This document shows, one piece after another, positions 60,840-64,000 of a stretch of 64,000 bases of DNA (position 1 is its first letter; every line of letters starts with the position of its first letter). A model generated the notes under the pieces. The model was not told the DNA's origin. It worked only from the letters and a program-made list of their open reading frames with translations, and did no database searches. A program made the position numbers and the translations under genes. Origin of the DNA: Tritrichomonas musculus (Eukaryota; Parabasalia; Tritrichomonadida; Tritrichomonadidae); NCBI GenBank assembly GCA_039105265.1, contig JAPFFF010000009.1, positions 4,340,001 to 4,404,000 on the forward strand, given 5' to 3'.

Positions 60840-61770
60840 TTTTCAAACCGAAAGAAATTTTAAGAATTTTCAATGAAATGGGCAGTTTCTATCAATTGTT
60901 CACAAAACGGGAAAAAATTTGAAAGTTCTTTACCTTTCAATTTATGTGACAAAAATTGAAAGTTTATTTTCCATGATATCTGGCTGTATCCTCTTAACTC
61001 CCAGTTTTTTTTTACTAGGATGAAACTATTCCAGCAAAAAATAGACCATTTAAAAAAAAAAAAATAACGTTCCAAATGTAATGATATACAAAATTTTTAT
61101 ACTCAGTTGTTGCATTCTAAATTTAGATTAAATCTTGTTTTGATTAATTTTCTTTGATAACAATTCTTCAAATATATGCATAACAAAACTGTATATAGAT
61201 TCTAAATCAATTGGAAAAAAATTAAAAAGTTCAAAACAAAAAGTTAGTAACAAAATTAATTATTCAAAATAATTGAGAAAATCAATGAATAATCCTTTCA
61301 AATATTCACAAAATTATTTTTTTAAATGAAAATTTTTATTGGCAAAATTACTTCATAAAAAATAATTATTTTGCTATTTGCATTTGATTAATCACATACA
61401 TGCAATGAACATGAAATTATTATTTATTAAATATTCCAAAAAACTATTTTTGGTAGTAGATTGAACTTAAATTTTTAAAAGAAGTAAATGCATATTGATT
61501 TAGAGATTTAACATTACTTGGAATAATAATTTCACTCAAATATAAAAATAATAAAAGATATCATATATGTTACAATACAAATCAAACTATCTGAGAATGT
61601 TATAGAAGTAAGTTTTTGACAATTATAAAATGCATATTATGCAGGATATATTCATGAATACATCATCGTATTCATCAATGTATCTGTAGAAAAGAATATC
61701 AAAATTAAAAGGAGGTTTTATAAGTCAGCGTTACAATGAGCTTGATGACACCTTGAATTTTGGGTACTTG

Positions 61771-61803
<33 letters not shown>

Positions 61804-61889
61804 TCTTTCTAATGTCATCCTATAAAAAATTTATATGATATAAAATTAGGTAAATTATTTGACCATAACGAGCAAAATTTAGATATAAA
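60840..61889. other. Gene-free region with a (TA)n tract
   Basis: A TA dinucleotide run lies at about 61770-61792. A minus-strand frame at 60860-61075 begins at TTG and has biased composition, so it is not called. Presumably contains the promoters of the two flanking, divergent genes. Confidence 0.45.
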
Positions 61890-64000
61890 ATGATACTCTT
61901 TTTTCTTTCTTTTTTATATTCAACAAATATTTATAGCGATAAAAATGAAACAAAAGTTACATCAATACGATTCAAAAAAACAAAAAAAGACCTTTATCAA
62001 GAAAATCTTACAAATCTTGATACTCCAATTCATCTTGTTGGAATGAAAAAAGAGCTTGTTAAGATTAAAAAAATAGCAGCATTTAAATACATTTTAATAG
62101 ACTCAATAACTATCAAAGTTGATGAAATAGCAATTGAAGATGCCAATCAATTTCCTTTTAGGGTGGTTAATGGAGGACGAATTTTAATCCAAAACTCGCT
62201 TAATATTTCATCAAAATCGACTGATAAAGTTTTTATTCCTAAAATTATAAATCTTGCTAATACAATCAATCTCGCTAACGCACATTATATTGTCAATTCA
62301 ACTACTTCAAATTCCAATTCATATAATCTACAGAATGCAACTCTTTCTTTTGAAGGTGATGCATTTTTTGCAAATTCCATATCTGGAGATTCAGACTCAA
62401 TAATAGATTTACAAAACGCTTATTCATTAACAGTTGAAGATATCACAGGAAATTTAACAATCATATGCGGCAACAGTGTAAAAACCAACTTATACGTTTC
62501 AAAATCTTCATTTTTTTCTCAATTAATTGTTTATAACAATACAGACTTTTTTGCACTAAATTGTACCATAGGAAAAGTTACTGTTTCTCCAACAATTCAA
62601 GAATCATCAATTATATCTTTTAATCTTTATGATTCATATGTTTTTATTGAACAAGCAAACCTCTCAAATTGTCAAATTACTTCAATAAATTCCGAACTCA
62701 AAAGCTCTGATTTTAATTTAAGAAATTTCATTTTTGAAAATCACCAAAAAATAATTGAAAGTCCTAACATAATAATTAATAACATTTTTTACCAAGGTGA
62801 CGTCAATTTTGACGGTGAATTCATTCTTTTGCTGACTGGAGAACTGAATGAAAACTCATTAAAAATTTTATCAGATAATGAGCCAAAAATTTGGTTCTCA
62901 GGTCAAATTTTTGTATTAATTGACTCAGAAAACATCGATCCAAACAAATTCCAATTTAATCTGGCCAATTTGGTCATTTTACAGAGCCAAGAAACGAATC
63001 TAAATTTGTGTAATTTGAATAGTTTTTCTCTTATCAACTTTTTGAATGCTCAGAAAAAATATACAATTCAAATTGACACTGAAAACGAGTCACTTCGTTC
63101 CCAATTGCCAATTCTTTATGCTGCGATGATTGGGCAGCATGAATCCGTTGATCTGAAATTTGAAAACAACACCTCAAATATTGACCTTTTACTCAATTTT
63201 TCAGAGGCCACTCAATTTTCAATGAATGTTAATTCATTGATTCAAACAAATGTTGAAATGTCCATTATAAATGCCAATTCAATTCAAATAAGCAATTTGA
63301 ATAACGTATATGAAGTGAATTTCTACGTAACAGAAACGGCTGGAAGTATCACTTTTGACTCAATTAGCAAGGACATTGAAAACATGAGTGACACTTTTTA
63401 CTTGTCTTACAATTTAGCCTCAACAGGCTCAAATGGACCATCTATTCAAAAAGTTGTAAATTTCAGTACTTTATTAATTCATGATGTGAACGTTTATCCA
63501 ACTTTTTCACAGGGCCAACAAGGCTATTCAATTGAATTGAAAAATTGTGTTGATGTTCAAATTGATTCAGGAACCGTCAATCTTATCAAAGCAGCAGAAA
63601 ATTCAAGCATTGCTCTTGCTGATGCTGCGGCTATTTTCATTGACACACTTTTTTCTGAGTGTAACATCACTTCACAATCCAGTATTACATTTAAAGGGAC
63701 TGAAGGAATTGACTCAAAGGAATATTCGCATCTGAATTTTTTGACGTGTTCTGAATTTTCAGTCGATAGTTATCGTCTATTGTTCATTGACAGAATCATC
63801 GACAACAACGAATGCAAAATCACGTGCACAAACGGCCACGTTCATTTTTCTGCCTATGAAAACAATTTGAATTGCAAATTGGTGAACGACATGTCGTACA
63901 TATACATCAATGAAGACAAGCTTTCAAATTACTCCGTCACAGGAGATGAAGGAAACTTGATTCTGAAGAACCTTGCTGTTATCAATGACGAAGCATTGAA
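61890..64000 (+). CDS. Secreted or surface protein, N-terminal 703 aa, runs off the right edge
   Basis: From the ATG at 61890 the frame stays open to the last base. The first ~16 residues are a signal-peptide-like segment (MILFFLSFLYSTNIYS). The rest is Asn/Ser/Ile-rich with many N-x-S/T sites and short alternating strands, as in parallel beta-helix or adhesin-like ectodomains. No leucine-rich repeat or known catalytic motif is evident, and any membrane anchor lies beyond the window. Coding for a surface protein is inferred from the signal peptide and composition. Confidence 0.7.
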   Translation, partial: MILFFLSFLYSTNIYSDKNETKVTSIRFKKTKKDLYQENLTNLDTPIHLVGMKKELVKIKKIAAFKYILIDSITIKVDEIAIEDANQFPFRVVNGGRILIQNSLNISSKSTDKVFIPKIINLANTINLANAHYIVNSTTSNSNSYNLQNATLSFEGDAFFANSISGDSDSIIDLQNAYSLTVEDITGNLTIICGNSVKTNLYVSKSSFFSQLIVYNNTDFFALNCTIGKVTVSPTIQESSIISFNLYDSYVFIEQANLSNCQITSINSELKSSDFNLRNFIFENHQKIIESPNIIINNIFYQGDVNFDGEFILLLTGELNENSLKILSDNEPKIWFSGQIFVLIDSENIDPNKFQFNLANLVILQSQETNLNLCNLNSFSLINFLNAQKKYTIQIDTENESLRSQLPILYAAMIGQHESVDLKFENNTSNIDLLLNFSEATQFSMNVNSLIQTNVEMSIINANSIQISNLNNVYEVNFYVTETAGSITFDSISKDIENMSDTFYLSYNLASTGSNGPSIQKVVNFSTLLIHDVNVYPTFSQGQQGYSIELKNCVDVQIDSGTVNLIKAAENSSIALADAAAIFIDTLFSECNITSQSSITFKGTEGIDSKEYSHLNFLTCSEFSVDSYRLLFIDRIIDNNECKITCTNGHVHFSAYENNLNCKLVNDMSYIYINEDKLSNYSVTGDEGNLILKNLAVINDEAL

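Noticed and set aside
60860-61075. 71-codon minus-strand frame upstream of the Ser/Pro-rich gene
   Set aside because: Starts at TTG, composition is Phe/Trp-heavy from a T-rich region, and nothing supports translation.

Overview
The window looks like AT-rich nuclear DNA of a parabasalid protist, most like Tritrichomonas or a close relative. This rests on four things: a Maverick/Polinton of the trichomonad type, TCA-type initiators a few bases upstream of ATG codons, a 31-nt intron with a CTAAC branch site next to the 3' splice site, and short host genes (Myb, Rab, HECT ligase, NTF2) among dense DNA transposons. The species is inferred; no marker gene was compared.

Layout. (1) Bases 1 to about 16.35 kb are a virus-like Maverick/Polinton cut by the left window edge: the end of protein-primed DNA polymerase B, a fiber-like protein, an 876-aa protein, small virion-type ORFs, an integrase, an HNH endonuclease, a major capsid protein with an inserted Pro/Ser-linked domain, a pVI-like amphipathic protein and the packaging ATPase. 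No cysteine protease or left terminal repeat is seen. Five copies of a 26-nt twin-hairpin element, with compensatory changes in the stems, are scattered in and between these genes. (2) 16.4-18.5 kb has one Asp/Glu/Val-repeat ORF, two decayed paralogous small genes and a 14-bp tandem array; it may be the Maverick end or its flank. (3) 18.5-20.2 kb holds a hAT-like MITE between two inverted ORF tails. (4) 20.2-22.1 kb is a TPR/armadillo-type gene and 25.8-26.7 kb an R2R3 Myb gene, on either side of a 1.77-kb TTAA-flanked element. (5) 28.1-48.0 kb is nested transposons: a 1.2-kb element with 9-bp target duplications, an 87-bp foldback, an old ~1.1-kb element (30.3-44.3 kb) into which a 10.7-kb MULE and a TA-flanked element have inserted, and a second TA-flanked element at 45.9-48.0 kb. 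The MULE has giant terminal inverted repeats made of 21 and 36 copies of a 135-bp unit around a complete transposase gene. (6) 48.4-64 kb is the host gene cluster: an NTF2-like gene that needs removal of a 31-nt intron, a Rab-like GTPase, a SAPS-like phosphatase-associated protein, a 2473-aa HECT ubiquitin ligase, a Ser/Pro-rich protein, and the start of a secreted protein that runs off the right edge.

Several open frames begin at TTG or GTG when extended as far as possible. For the host genes I moved the start to the first in-frame ATG (TPR gene 20218, Myb 26697, Rab 49679, 139-aa ORF 16702). The very long frames in the 135-bp arrays have no ATG and are treated as repeats.
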